NCBI GenBank assembly: GCA_029298735.1
Contig: JANSLP010000138.1
Span: 1 to 64,000 of the forward strand
Reading direction: 5' to 3'
Origin: Ophiostoma sp. CBS 140.51
Taxonomy: Eukaryota > Ascomycota > Sordariomycetes > Ophiostomatales > Ophiostomataceae
DNA length: 64,000 nucleotides
Positions within the stretch are counted from its first letter, which is position 1. Each line of letters opens with the position of its first letter. Of the stretch, positions 12,900 through 25,518 are shown piece after piece. The notes beneath the pieces were generated by a model, which saw only the letters and a program-made list of their open reading frames with translations, had not been told where the DNA came from and ran no database searches. The position numbers and the translations under genes were made by a program.

Positions 12900-13324
12900 T
12901 CTTTCTGCATCCTGCTCCCTCAACCCCCTTCCTCCACCTCTTCTTTCTTTCTGACTCTCATTTTCCCCTTTGGATCTTCTTTCTTCTTCATCCCGTCTTT
13001 TCTATAAGACACCAACTCATCGAGTCTCATCCTCTTTCCATCTACACTCGTTAAACACCGATCATCTTCTTTTCATTATTGTTCTTTCCCGGGGGTTGAC
13101 TGCATCTAGTCATCACTCAAATCGTCGTCGTGTTTTGCCATTTATACTTTCTCATTTTCATTTTGATATACCCCCTTTTGCGATTGTCCCATTTTGTTTT
13201 CCATCTCGCTGTCTTCTCTTATATTCTCCCATCCCAAGAAGACAATCAACAACACCACATCTAACCGACACCATTTGAAACATCACCAACTGTATCACAA
13301 ACATCACATTCGATTTCAGCAACA
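12900..13324 (+). promoter_or_regulatory. Pyrimidine-rich leader of the Ser/His-rich gene
   Basis: The 420 bases before the ATG at 13325 are strongly C/T-rich until about 13220 and then become A/C-rich (ACCATTTGAAACATCACC) up to CAACAATGGG. This is the usual look of a core promoter and 5' UTR of an expressed Sordariomycete gene. No clear TATA box was identified. Confidence 0.5.
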
Positions 13325-14947
13325 ATGGGTCTTCACGTCACGCCATACGGCACATTTTATGTGCAGCGAAGCCTCCGTACAGGCGAGGTTATGCAAGTCC
13401 TGCCAGTAAAACGGCCAGAACAGCCCAGCCATCTCCCGTCGGTCGACTCCCTCGGCATCACAGAAAACTTTATTGAACATCGGAGAGCATCACTTGCGGC
13501 CGATACTGCACGGGCCGAGGACTCACAAGGACGCCTGCAACAAGAACTGGCAACAGCCGGCGGCGAGAGCCTTCTGGCAACAGGCAAGGCAGTATTGGCA
13601 CAGAACGGCGGCAGCGACAGCAATACACACAACTCACCATCAGCACCAAATTACGATGGAGACGTTGAAATGGCCTATGGTTCATCAACGGCAGGCTCGG
13701 CAAGCGGCCCACCAACATCACCAGCTTCATACCAGCACTCCTCAGCAACACGGCAAAGCAGAAGCAACAGCTACCGTGGCAGCAACATGAACTACATCCT
13801 GAGCGAGGACCCGCACCAACAGTCATCATCCATGGCTATGGCTCCGCAAATGCTACCGGTCCGTTCCTGGCCTGACGCCCTGTAGGTCGTTGTTTTGGGC
13901 GATGTTATCCCCAAGGGAAAGGACTTCCATGTGCAGCAGCAACAAATTATTCACGGTTGTCTGTGCATATTTTCCGAGAATATTAAAAACTAACAATATA
14001 TTAAAAGACACCAAGAGGCTACGGTGAATCTTCCTCCGTTCCGCGAGATCGACTCGGCCAGGGCCCTGACCCACGAGGAAGAGCTTCGCCACGAAGAGCA
14101 GATTTCCAGTAGAGGAGGAGGCAGCGGCCACAGCAGCAGCAGCCGGCGAAGGTCGACGGCCTCGCCACGTATGACGAGTCTGTTGCGTAGCAGCAGTCGG
14201 AACAGCAGCCGCAGCAACAGCACAAGCAGTATGAGCCACGGTCATGGCCACGGCCACGGCCTTGCTCACGGACACGGACACGGGCACAACAACGCCAGCA
14301 TCAGCAGCAGTATCAGCAACGCATTCAGCATCAGCAACATGATCAGCCACGGAAGCGAAGGCAGCGTGAGCAGTGCCTACAGTGCCAGCGAAGTGAGCAC
14401 GCCTTCGGCTCCCTTCTCACCCGGTCCGGACTATTATTATTGCAACAGCAACAACGGCTACTCTCCGGCGACATCATACGCTGCCATGTCTCCCGCAGCA
14501 TCGTTCGGTGGCGGGAACAACGGCTGCAGCATGATGGTCGACGGAGGTGCTTCACCGCAGGTATCCACGCCCACGCACCATCGTTCGAGCAAGTCGAGCA
14601 CGCCCAGAGCTTCCCGTTCACACAGGACCCGCACATCACCATCACCACGTCTGCCACCAGCTTCTGTATCTGCATCTCACTCGCCTGCATATCCATCTGC
14701 ATCTGTCCCCTGTCACTCCTCAGCGGCCCCATATGCTCCTCCCGCTCCCCACTCAGCGCCGGCTCCCCTTGCTCCTTCACCGCTTGCTACTCCTGCTCCG
14801 CAGAAGAAGAACAAGACGGTCTGGATCATCCGCACCCTAGAACCGCGCAAGACTTCATCACGACGAATGGCCAATGGCGGCGAAGACTACGACGACTACG
14901 AGCCGCAGCGGGTGCAGACTCACGTGGAGACGCACATTGCACCTTGA
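13325..14947 (+). CDS. Ser/His/Gly-rich protein of unknown function, two exons
   Basis: Exon 1 is 13325-13881 and exon 2 is 14008-14947, giving 498 residues. The 126-nt intron has donor GTAGGT at 13882, branch site CTAAC at 13990 and acceptor AAG at 14007. The joint keeps phase and gives ...SWPDALHQEATVNLPPFREID. The start has a good context (CAACAATGGG). The N-terminus (MGLHVTPYGTFYVQ) is the most ordered part. Residues 190-220 are charged and probably helical. The rest is rich in Ser, with a His-Gly alternation at about residues 263-280 (HGHGHGHG..HGHGHGH), a Ser/Pro/Ala stretch, and a basic then acidic C-terminus (KNKTVWIIRTLEPRK, then GGEDYDDYEP). No signal peptide, membrane segment or known domain was seen. 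His-Gly runs can bind metal, but that is only a possibility here. It stands alone between two long geneless blocks, a setting often seen for developmentally regulated genes. Confidence 0.75.
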
Positions 14948-17900
14948 ACGACTATCTGGCTGCCTTGCTTCATCTCCTTTCGACTCTTACTTCTTATCCC
15001 CTTCTGGTGATACATGAGACCAAAAAGTACCCCGATGGCGAGATCTGCCATCAAAAAGCACGCCGGTCCTCTCTACCCCTTTCTTGTGTTTTCTTTCTTT
15101 CTTTTCTATACTTTCATAAAGAGGCTACTTCAACACCATGCCATGTTCACCCTGGGTCTCTTGCCGTGTTTTCCTTTTCCTCTTTTATATCCGGAGTTTC
15201 ATGGGTCTTGATTCCTACCTCCACCTTGAGCGATTGGGCTACGTTGGATGGTTTTATTTTTGGTTTACTTTTGGCAAGACCTTGCGTCCTGGTTTGTTTG
15301 ATTTTGTTCGGAACTACCCTTTAGTCTATGGCACGATTGTTCGTACAACAAGTATGACACATGGAGTATTTTATTTTATGTTTGCTGGCAAAGTACAAGC
15401 CAGGAAGAATCACCAGTATGCAAATACCACCGATATTCCAATAAGTTGATTTTTGAAATTGAATCAAAATTCAACAATCTCACATATATTTGCTCACATT
15501 GACATATTGATTTTCGCCTCGTTTATCTTATTCCATCTCATCTACATCTTATTCACGTTCGCCTCACAGATCTCTTAGTGTGTGTCGTTTTGTGTGAGAA
15601 GTTCAGCTCGTAGTCGGTGGCTCCTGATTGGCCAAAGAGACCCCTGACACTTAAAGCACCAACCACTCCTCAACTCCACACCCCTTTCCCTCTCACCACC
15701 CAAAAAATATAGCGTGTGAAAGGGGGCGTGCTGTGGTTGATCTGACCGGTGGACATCATTGCCTTTTTCAGCAATGCCCTGTCGAAAGAGGATGAGGAGA
15801 AAACAAGACCGGATGGGAGCCCAGAAAGTCGGCTCCAGATTCGTAAAACTGTAAGACAAAAAAAGAGAGGAGGCAAAAGGGGTGTGGTTTTTCTTTTTTT
15901 TGGGGGGGGGGAGAATTGCTTGCCAATCTTTCCTCGAAAAGGTCGAATCGTAAAAAAAAAAGAAAAGACGTGCGGCACCGACGGCCAGGGCAGGGGTCAA
16001 GAGAAACGAGAGACAATTACTGGATGAACACTGAACAGGGAGAGACAACGCGAGGGAAAGAAACAAAGAAGAAAGAGAAAGAATGGCTAAGCCGAGCTAC
16101 TCCGACAGGGCTACTTTGGCGAAGCTACTACCAAGTGATAGCCCCCACTATCCGAAACACGGGCGCCTCGACCGGTGTGTACTAATAGTCTCGCAGTCCC
16201 AAATCGGAAATGCTTGCGAATGGGACTGGGAACACAATAACAGCACCAAGAAGAAAGAGAAGATAGACAGAAGATCGCAAAGCAGAAAATGAATTTCGAT
16301 ATTGGGACGAATCTAGAAGAAAGATAGAATGGCATAAAATATATAAAGTTCAAATAAAATATGGGGTAATCGGCAGTGATAGCATCTGTCTGCGAAGAGT
16401 AGAAAATAGGAAACGAGATACAAGTGTGTACGAAGACAACGTACACGAGTACGATACAGATAATATACTTTGTTCGCAGCCACCTGCAGTGATCCCCAGA
16501 GGTACGCTCCGCAGCGCACGCACGTGAAAAAAGGCCGAAGTGGCCGCCATCTGGTCCCTCCCTCAGTATTTCCCTAATTCCCTTTTTGGCACCATTTGTC
16601 TCCATTGTCTCCATCACTGTTCACAGACACACTTGGCCATCGTCAGCCCATCGTTCGTGTCTCGGGGAATGTACAGAGCAGGAGAAGATCTGCCACGGGC
16701 CAGCCTCGAAAGCGCAATTGAGAGCGAGTTCGAGATCGCTCCGAAGATGGGGTCCGGGATGAAGTGGAGGTGTCTTGCGGACGGACCACATACTACACAG
16801 GTAGATCAAGGATGACGGACAGTTTCCCCATATTCGGCAGCTTACCACGAGGTATGAGTACGAGGCTCCAGACCAGACCGTCTTGTCACTGAAGCTCGAA
16901 TCAGGGTTCAAGACATTGTAACTGGAGTATACGGAACAGGGTTCATAATGAAAGCCCTTTTTGAGGAAGACAACAGTTTTCTGGAAGCAGATGCAGCAAG
17001 ACTCTAAAGAAATCTCCGACCGTGAGATCATTCCGTGCAGCCCGTGTCTTGTCATATTATGATTGCAAGATGGGTGTCTGAGATGCATCTGGGCGGCAAT
17101 TGAGTCACCGATGGTTGCGTCCGATGAGGAAACTGTGTTTCTGCTAGAGATGGGAAAGAATGAACACTATTCACAGCGTGCATCCATATGTGATCTATCT
17201 CAATCTGCCCCCACAGGACAACTCATCTCGTACGATTTCTACATGCATGTATATCAACTTGGACTCTCGATTGCTATTACTTCCTTTTCATCTGATTCGT
17301 TTGACCAACGACCGCCGGTTGTCCTTATTTCTACCTCTGTTCTCGTTTGATTGTCCCTTTGATTTTCACTCGCTTACCGGTTTGCAGTTTGGCCTGCAGA
17401 TGCCCTGCAGCCTCTCAAATCCCGAGACGCACACATCGTGTCGACCGGTGGACCAAGGGGTGGTCAAGTCAAGGGGGTGGCAAAATTAAACTGACAAAGT
17501 CGTTGAAAAGAAGCAGAGGGAGAGAGAACAAAAACTGAGGGAGGGGCGTGTGTAGATCGTGGCGAGCCTCCTTCTTGATTCTGCTTGTTCTCGCTCGCAT
17601 TGGGCTGCCTTTTCTCTCTTTGGGGATATTTTTATACTTCACCAGTGACCCGCTCTCTCCACCATTGCTGTCTCCCGCAGTAGCCCGTCGTCGCCGTTTG
17701 TTTTTGCAGAGTCCAATAAGTGCAAGAGCCTCTTCTGGTTGGCTGCTTCTTGGTTCATTTTATCTTATTTCTTGGTATGATGTATTCCATTTTGGGCTTC
17801 CCGTCTTTCCCCTCGTTTCTATAGCCCAACATAGGAAGGGGACAATGCAATGGGAGATGCACGGTGCATCTCGTGAGCGTCTGATTTTTTCTGTTTTGTT

Positions 17901-20900
17901 AATCGACGCGGCATATGCATTGACAATGGTCTGGATTGTCTCCCGATGGAGATCAATAAAAAAACGCATCGTAGTTTGTATGTCAAGGTGTAGAAACGTT
18001 CGCGAATATACGAGCTACAAAGGGCCCCCCTACCAAGCTTGTGAAGATTGCTTGTACCTCACCTCACTTGCACCGCCAGCTTGGTTGGCAGAACCATGGA
18101 AATGGCAATTGGGGAATTTATCTTGGGGCGGGGCGGGCCAGGGTTACATTGCATGTGTCCGCCATTCTGCACCTGGCTCGCCATGGAAAGGCCTCTCAAT
18201 GGCCTGTGCTTTTTCCAAGGCAAAGGGTATTGATGGACCACCTTGGGCCAGTTGGAGCCCCTCACCGACGACAATCGAAGAAATAGAAGAATCAAAAGAA
18301 GTCGAAGAAGTCGAAGAAGCGGAAGAACAAGAAATTAAGGGACCCTAATCATTCGATGATTTGCCATCTGTCTGTGCTTCCTTGGTAACTTGGCGGGAAG
18401 GGTTCGATTTTTGAATGGTGTCCCAGCTTGCCGGTTTCCCGGAAATTTAATCGTGTCCCTCTTTATTTCAACGTTATTCTACCTTTCCCATGCAAACTAC
18501 ATCCTATCACTACCGTTGCAAAAATGGTAGTGCATATCTTGGTATCTGCGACACTTTAGATACTTCAATGTACGATATTCAGATATGATTCAGTATCTGT
18601 CTGTGACGGCATTGTTATCCTAGGGGGGTTTTAGTCTTTAGTCAAACGCCCACCGCGATTTAGTGGACAATGGCTTTCATAACCCTTGTCCACAAACTGG
18701 ATTAATTCGAGCCTCCTCATCGGAAAACTGCACACCACTCTGCCACTAACTTGAGAGCTGATAGAAGAGGCTCTTGGGTGGCCTTGGCTGCTTCAACAAA
18801 AAGTGATAGAAAAATGCAAAAGAAGAATAAAACAACGAAATCAGCTCCGTGTTCAGTAATAGATTCGTATGCTCACTTTGCAAGGTTACTTTATACACTT
18901 ATGTATGTGAGATATAAGGAGAGACAGCATATGAGGGAAGGTGACTGCTAGGGTTTATTTCGAGGGTAAAATAAAATAGTCGATTCTGGATAAATACAAT
19001 AAATTTCATAAAATAATAATAAATCCCATCATCTTTCCACAAACTCGCCGTCTTACTTTGTTACTTTAAATCTCACCTCGTAGGGGCCAAGGTCGTCGAA
19101 CCCCAAGGGCCCTTCCAAGAAACGGAGGAGGCACAAAATAGGAAGAGAGACACATTGTGGGTCAACTCCGCCTGAGCACAGATACAGTGTCCTGACGACA
19201 TCCAAGTACATTTGTTTTCAGGCCATTAAGCTTGTTTATGGCCTTTTTCTTTGTTCACAAGCTGTATCTCGCTTGTACCCACGGCCAACCACCCTTTCCC
19301 ACCTTTTTATACCACACTGGGAGAGCCCTTCCCGGCGGCCGGTCCGTCCAGCTAGTTCGTACTGTCCCGCACCTTTCCGTTTCAGCCGGAGCTACCAAAC
19401 TGTGCTGTTTTAGGTGCTGTAATTGTAGTCAGTATTGCTTTTTGTTCACGTTCAGCAGTCAAGACAAGACAGTCTCACTTCCATTCCGCTCAAACAACAT
19501 CCCCGTCCAACGGCTTCTTCCCCGAAAAATGCACACCCTAGCCCACTTATGTTCGTCGTTTTGCTCAGCAGAGTTCGTCCGCACTGGCCGATTAGCGTCA
19601 GCATTGTGTCTTGTGTCACCAAAAATTGACAGCAAAATAACAAGGTCGACGTTGAATTAGCAACGGTATGAAAGAGCGACATTTCTTCTGAATTGGGTCA
19701 GACAAGCCAGGGCCAGGGAGCCAGGCTTGCCAGGACACCCATTCTGTCGGCGCAAAATCCCAGGAAATAAACGAGCAATCAAACAGGGTGTGTTCCAGAA
19801 AACCATAAAACGTGAAAAAGAATCACAAGATTGAATCCATGGCGTTTTTTCTCCCCTAACCCCAACCCCAATCGCCTGGCAAGACAAGGTTCCAGGGAAT
19901 TTAAACGAGGCCATGGCTTTCAAAACAGAAGCTAGGACAACCATTGCCACAAAGTGCGAGGATGGCTCAGGATAGCTGACAGGGTAACTCGGGTTTGGAA
20001 AGCGGAGGAAGAGAAGAACAGGAGGGGGGAGACAGTCTCACAGGACAGAAACTAACTCCCTGACGATCGGATCGGCGTTCTCGTTCGACTCCATAACTTC
20101 GGTGCTGTCTGGGCTGGGAAAAGAGTCGAAGAAGAAGTGAGACAACTGTTGGGTCTTCTCCAGGCTGGTTTGGCCTTTCTGGCCACTCACTGGCTGCCTG
20201 GCTGTCGTTTTCCTCCCTCTTCAGCTGGCCTGGACACCCTTGACGTGCGATGAGAAGGGGGATTGCTCAAAACGGTGAAGATTTTCGTGATAAAAGAGTG
20301 CGAGGAGCCCTCCTCAAGAGCCCCAAACCTCGCTACCCTTGCAGAAAACTACAAAAAACGCGGTCAAAACGCATGCGTCTGGCCATTGCTTAGCTGCTGA
20401 TCCTTGCCTCTCGCCCTCGTTTTCTTGGCTGGCCTTTCACTCTGCTTTTTGCTGCCCATATCCACGATCACACTGCATCGGTGGCGTCGTGAGATGCTTT
20501 CTAGACTCTGTGCGCTGCCTCAAATCTGCCCGCACTCATCCCTGCTCGCAACTCTTCCTCCCCTGCCATTCCCTGCCTCCCCTGCCTCCGGCATCTCCAT
20601 CGCCGGGAAGGGAGGGGGCGTGCGTTGCGGGAGGAGCAGGGCTGCAATGAAACGTGCTTCCTTTGCGAAAAGCATGGGGCTTCCGCAAAAAAAGAAGTGT
20701 GTGTGGGCACGGCTTGGTCTTTGGGACGAGAGACGAGAATGAACCATACTGGCAGACTGGCAGACTGGTGAGCCTGACAAGAAGGAGTTGAGTCAATATG
20801 AGACGAGCCAAAGTCAACAAAGGCGGGGAAAGGTCCGAAATGAAGCTGTCCGTAACAGAGAGAACAGAGGGACAGATATCCTCGGACCAATGCCATCCGT

Positions 20901-23900
20901 CTTCGGTGCATCTCTTCTGTTTCTGTTTGTCAAGACGTGGGGAGAGAGGCAGACAGGACCGAGGATTGTGCACATCGCATGCTGTTCTCACGCCGATTTC
21001 TCACGTTGTTGCGATATTAATGACTTTTTTTTACTTTTCTTCACCATTGCACTTGCTTTTTTGGTGCGCCTTCTTGTTGCCTTCTCCGCCATCCTCTGCC
21101 GTTCGTTCCTTTTCTGCAAGCCTCTGTTATCGTCCAGTCGCTCCTTCCTCTCTCCGTACGGCGGACAGATTGCGGTTACCCAACCCGGACAGCATCTCGG
21201 ACCAAAACCTACGGATTGGTAAAGAAAGGAAGGAGCGACCGTGCAGCCTCCGGCAGCCCCGTCACACTGTATGTACCTTAAGAAGGAAGCGATTGACACA
21301 ATAAAAACATTCCAGAGATGAAGAGATTTTATGGCGCCAGTTTTGCTTTTCTGTTCGTGTTTTTGTTTCTTCCTCATTTTCTCATTTTCCTGATTCGTAT
21401 CTCACCTCAGTTGTCTTCGTTCGCCTCGTTCTTTGTTTCTTTTCGTACGGCTCGTATGGGCATATACTTATTTTGCTTGGCCGTCCTATTGCTCTTTCCC
21501 TCTCCGGAGGCGCTTTCCGGAGGAAATAAACACGCTTGTGGGCCAGATTCGGTCTGGTCCGTATCCCTTTATTACGACCACACCTTTTCGTCTCTTCATG
21601 AGCCGCTGTGCTTTGGCGTTTTGACGCCTCGTTTTTTCATCTCCGCAAACCGACAACACAACCTCGCCGAACATTCCCAGAAAGCGAGCTTCCGCCTACA
21701 CGATCCACGCTATACAGCTTTCGGTCCCGAACGCTGCTGCACGCCGCTGGAGCACTGATCATCCGATACAGGATCAAATCCCGGGTGGCCCACAGGACGT
21801 CCGCAGTGGATTCTGGGACGGGCGAAAGCATGTAAAAGCATATAAAACCACCCAAAAAGAGCACAACTCGCTTCGAGTACAAGCGCCATGCACTCCCTAA
21901 TTCCAATCACAGTCTCATCACGCCTCATCAATCTTGGTTCAACGTGCTTTTCGTTCGGCAGAGTGGCGTGCCGAATGCCCCTGTCGACGTCAACCTCCTC
22001 ATTTCAAACATTGTTCTGTTCATATCCCTCCTCTTTTTGGGCAAGCTTGGGTGTGTGACAGAGAAAAGAAAATCTCTTGCACAGTGCTCAACCGCCTGCC
22101 TTGGATGTTCAATGAGTGAAGACTGGCTCCAAAAAGCACTAACATGCAGCCAAGCTGCGGCTGCATATTAGTGCCCAGAATAGTCTGTTGTCTTGGATTT
22201 TCTCCGTTCTTTGCTTCCTCCAAACTTTCTTGGTGTTCCTTGGTGAAAGAAAGTAGGCCCTGTAATCTCTTGCATTTGCGATAACCCAAAAAAGCAACAT
22301 TATCAGTCCGGACTCAGGGTCCGCACCTTGGAGAGATGTCAACCCAAGTCCAACCTTCCCTGTCAATGTTCTTCGAGAACAAATTTGAAAAGTACTCTGT
22401 TAAAGTTTGACAAGAAGGAAAGGGGTGGGCATGGCGGCTTGGCCAACATACAGTTTACAGAAAGGGTGTGAATGGGGGTCCCCTCTGATCTCCTCCCGTG
22501 TTAATTTTCCCTTGATCGCTCGACTCCCACGTCTTTTTCTTTTTCTGTCCGATGCGCCTCTTTGACTTCCTTGGTTTTATGTTCCTGTGCCTCCTCGGAA
22601 CTTACCATTAGGGGCAGATGTTGAATATCTGGAGAGAGGGTCACATAATATGGGGTTGTTTAAAAAGCCCATTAGTGTGGGTGGCACTTGATAGCGAACA
22701 CGGCTTCAAGACGGGTCCAGGGAACCGAAACAATGGGACAGAGGATTCAAAAGATAAATCAAATCTACATACACCAAAAAAAGATGAAACTAGAAATTGA
22801 TAACTATCTACGGCATCTCTATCCATTCACAATCACGAACCTTGTCACAAAAGATATACAATCTAACATATGACACCCTATGGATGTCGCTTAGAGATAG
22901 GGGGACAAAGGAGGGGAAGCTCTGCCTCAGCAGTTTGCTGGCTCTGGGTTCCCCTTGCGTCTTGATCTTGCGTCATTTTGTCGTTTACAAGCTAGCCATT
23001 GGTGATACGGTTCGCGTATCGAACAAACACCACCTTCCCACGCTTTCTCGTCTTGCAGACGTCTTGCAGACTGCGCATTCCCATGTATTTTCCATGCCAC
23101 CACCCTCCCAAACTCCTCAAAATTCTCCAAAAACTCCCCACGCTCCCTCGCATCCTGGCTTCACCCTTTTCTCCATTCGACACAGATTTGGCATCTTTCC
23201 CAAGAAATCGCTTTTGCGTCGGACACTTGTTCTCTCTTGTCGATCCTAGACCCATGGTCCCATGATTGCGGTGTCTTCCAGTATCCTCAAATCCTGTGTC
23301 CGTATCCGTACCAATATCTCGACCCACAGAGGGGGGCGCGGGCTGTTGATTTGAAATAAGAAAAAAGAAACCGAGGCAGTTTGCCGCCAAGCGATGCCAA
23401 CAAGCAGCAATCAAAGACAATCGGTGAAGCAGCTCTTCTTCTTGTGTCAAAAAACGACAGGTCGAAAAGAACAACAAAGCATTTGTGTGCATATGTCCAG
23501 CAGGACCGATTATCCTGCACACTGTCCTGCATGCCAAAAAGAAATAACGAGTAATCGAAGACTAAATCCGAGTGAAGCAGAAAGAAACCAGAGAAAGAAA
23601 ACAGCCCCCGGTATCAGAACCCAATTTCACAGATTGCGATGCGGGATGGCTGACCACCGATCCCGGCATCCGATGCAGCCGGCTCAAAAGGGAACGGCGG
23701 ATGAGGGCAGCCCTGTGAGTGGCCAGAGCCATGGTGGCCCACCTGGTTGGTCCGGAAGTTCGTCCGGGCAAGGTGAGCCTTACCTTACTATCTGCTAAAG
23801 TAAGGGAGAAGGAGAACAAAGACAGTAGACGAAGGACAAAAGGTGGCAGTATAGCAGCGATTGTCTACACACATACAAAAGTTCGCCATATACAAACGTC

Positions 23901-24165
23901 ATTCGGATGGTTGCTGGCGTGGACCATCAAAGCTCACGAACGTCATGTTGGGTAACAGTAGAACTAAAAGGTGCGAATGCAAAAAGCATTGTAGTATTTT
24001 CCTTGCTCGCTGAATATAAGCATAAATAAATCAACATAGAGGCTGCTTGATGATGGTAAATGACGCCCAACACCGAGATACGAAATCAAACCAAGACCCA
24101 AACCTGAACAGAAGTAGAACCTAAACACATACACCTTTTTCCTGGCTGCAAAAAGCACCTCGCCA
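14948..24165. other. 9.2-kb block without a supported gene
   Basis: Only short overlapping frames occur, with low-complexity peptides. The longest + frame (17548-18348) ends in a GAA microsatellite and has no recognisable domain. The parts around 16300-16450, 18450-18600 and 18960-19080 are noticeably AT-richer than their surroundings. A T8-G10 homopolymer junction lies at 15894-15911. The last part (23950-24165) should include the 3' UTR of ISY1. Confidence 0.5.
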
Positions 24166-25045
24166 TCACGACAACTGGTCCAAAATGCGCTGCTTCCTCC
24201 GCTCCAACAGCTCCTGCTGCACCTCCTCGACCTTCGGCAGGAGCCAGCCCCCCTTGCCGTCGCCTATGTCACCCGGCAGAGGTTCCCAGCCTGGTGGTGG
24301 CTTGCCTCCTGCGTCTGCTGCGGCGGCCAGCCGTGCGTGTGCCTCTGCTTCGCGTGCCGCCTCGTAGGAAAGTAGTGTGTTGTCCTCCTCGTCTGGGCCG
24401 TAGCCGTAGTATGCCGCGTCCACGTCCTTGCGCAGGTCGTCGCGTTCTTCGAGTGGTGCGTCTGCGCCTCCACCAGCGCCTCCCTTGTCGTCTCGCCGAC
24501 CACCACCGGCCTTGGCTCGTGCTGCCTCAAACAGCTCCTTGACGCCCGGAAGCTCGCGCGCCCGACCGTAGTACCGGTAGCCCTTGCCCGCCCCCGGGAT
24601 TTCGCGTCCGTTCTCGTCGTACTCCTTGTTGGACTTGCCGCCGGGACCCGTCCGTAATGTGTAGTTGGGTCCGCCCAGGTTGCGGATCTGCACCTCCCAC
24701 ATGTGCTTCTCGCGCATCAATTTGTTGATTTCATCGTTGAGGTCGCGGACCTGGAAATCGCTGAGCGCCGCGTCCTGGATCTTGGAGACCTTGCGCGAGA
24801 TTTCCTTGAGGACCTGGCCACGCCACCGCTCACAGTTGGACACGTTCGTCTGTTCGGAGATGACCTTGGGTCGGCGCTGGCGGCCAATGTCTGTGATGCC
24901 GAGGTCGGCAGCCTGCGATTCGCGGAAGCGAAACAGCATGGACTGCGCCTTTTCTGCGTTGCGCGCCTGGAGTGGAGGGAAAAGGTTAGTTAACTTCAGC
25001 AAAAAGTGACTACTGGTACACGTGCTCAGGCTTCGGACGCACCAT
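24166..25045 (-). CDS. ISY1: Pre-mRNA-splicing factor ISY1
   Basis: Coding is complement(24166-24966, 25043-25045), 267 residues. The first exon is the ATG alone. The 76-nt intron has GTGCGT after the ATG, branch site CTAAC and acceptor CCACTCCAG, and splicing gives MARNAEKAQSMLFRFRESQA, the conserved Isy1 start. Isy1 (yeast NTC30) belongs to the Prp19/NineTeen complex and acts in the nucleus at the catalytic stages of splicing. Visible features are the conserved N-terminal region with RRPKVISEQTNVSNCERWRG, a helical segment to about residue 100, then RNLGGPNY and GYRYYGRARELPGVKELF near the middle. A Gly/Asp-rich low-complexity insert follows, then a C-terminal helix (EEVQQELLERRKQRILDQL). 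Length fits fungal members. The gene is divergent from the tRNA and the metallophosphoesterase gene. Confidence 0.93.
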
Positions 25046-25427
25046 ATTGTCGGTTGTGAGGACGAGATGTCCGAATGGAAGGGAGGAACAGAGGATGAGG
25101 GAGGAGGGCGGAAGAGAGGCGGCGCAACAATGGCAGTAGTACGGTTAGCTGGATGTATCTGCAGTATATATACGTATTTCTTAGAGTCGGAATTGGGTCG
25201 GCAGCCTGCGGTTGTCGTGGTCGGCGTCGTTGATCTTGAATCGCGAAAACACGCTTTGGAGCTGTCGCGACGGGAAGTCGTTCACAGTGGAAAATATCAG
25301 GGCAGCCAGCCTTGCGGGGCGCTGTACATTTTGGCCAATCAGAGGGCTCTATTGGCTACTGGGCTAGCTATGAGCTTGGACGCCTGTCCTTATAAGCTAG
25401 ATAGCAAGACTATTTACTATACAACAT
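25046..25427. promoter_or_regulatory. Spacer between ISY1 and tRNA-Thr
   Basis: This 382-bp interval holds the ISY1 promoter and the tRNA upstream flank. It contains short alternating TA runs near 25165 (TATATATACG). The frame at 25022-25462 runs through it and into the tRNA, so it is not considered real. Confidence 0.5.
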
Positions 25428-25500
25428 GCCCGGGTAGCACAGTGGTAGCTGCGCCTGCCTAGTAAGCAGGAGGTCCGCGGTTCGATCCCGCGTCTGGGCA
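25428..25500 (+). tRNA. tRNA-Thr (anticodon AGT), no intron
   Basis: The 73-nt sequence folds as a cloverleaf. The 7-bp acceptor stem is GCCCGGG/TCTGGGC with two G-T pairs and discriminator A73. The anticodon stem is CCTGC/GCAGG with loop CTAGTAA (anticodon at 25461-25463). The T arm is CGCGG-TTCGATC-CCGCG. The internal promoters are present: A box TAGCACAGTGG (25435-25445) and B box GGTTCGATCCC (25479-25489). The D stem has three good pairs (GCA/TGC) and a C-C mismatch at the inner position. AGT, read as IGT after deamination, decodes ACU/ACC/ACA. CCA is not encoded, as expected in eukaryotes. Confidence 0.95.
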
Positions 25501-25504
25501 GTTC

Positions 25505-25518
25505 TTTTTGCTTTTTTT
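25505..25518 (+). terminator. Pol III T-run terminator of tRNA-Thr
   Basis: T5 followed by GC and then T7 begins five bases after the tRNA end, the normal oligo-T stop for RNA polymerase III. Confidence 0.85.

Larger units (their letters stand above)
209..13324. other. 13-kb block without a supported gene
   Basis: Open frames here are short, overlap on both strands and give low-complexity Phe/Ser/Leu or Lys/Arg peptides from pyrimidine or purine runs. No family, signal peptide or intron-supported reading was recognised. Long stretches of the + strand are C/T-rich (for example 2490-2600, 3800-4020, 5640-5760, 9240-9420, 12900-13200), the bias common in leaders of Sordariomycete genes. The block could be a very long regulatory region for the gene at 13325, a non-coding transcription unit, or decayed element DNA. 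Confidence 0.5.

Noticed and set aside
17548..18348. 266-codon + frame in the second geneless block
   Set aside because: Two weakly hydrophobic segments and a GAA-microsatellite tail, no domain, poor codon character and no supporting start context.
19080..19110. tRNA B-box-like GGTTCGAC on the minus strand
   Set aside because: No matching A box, no cloverleaf and no T-run behind it.
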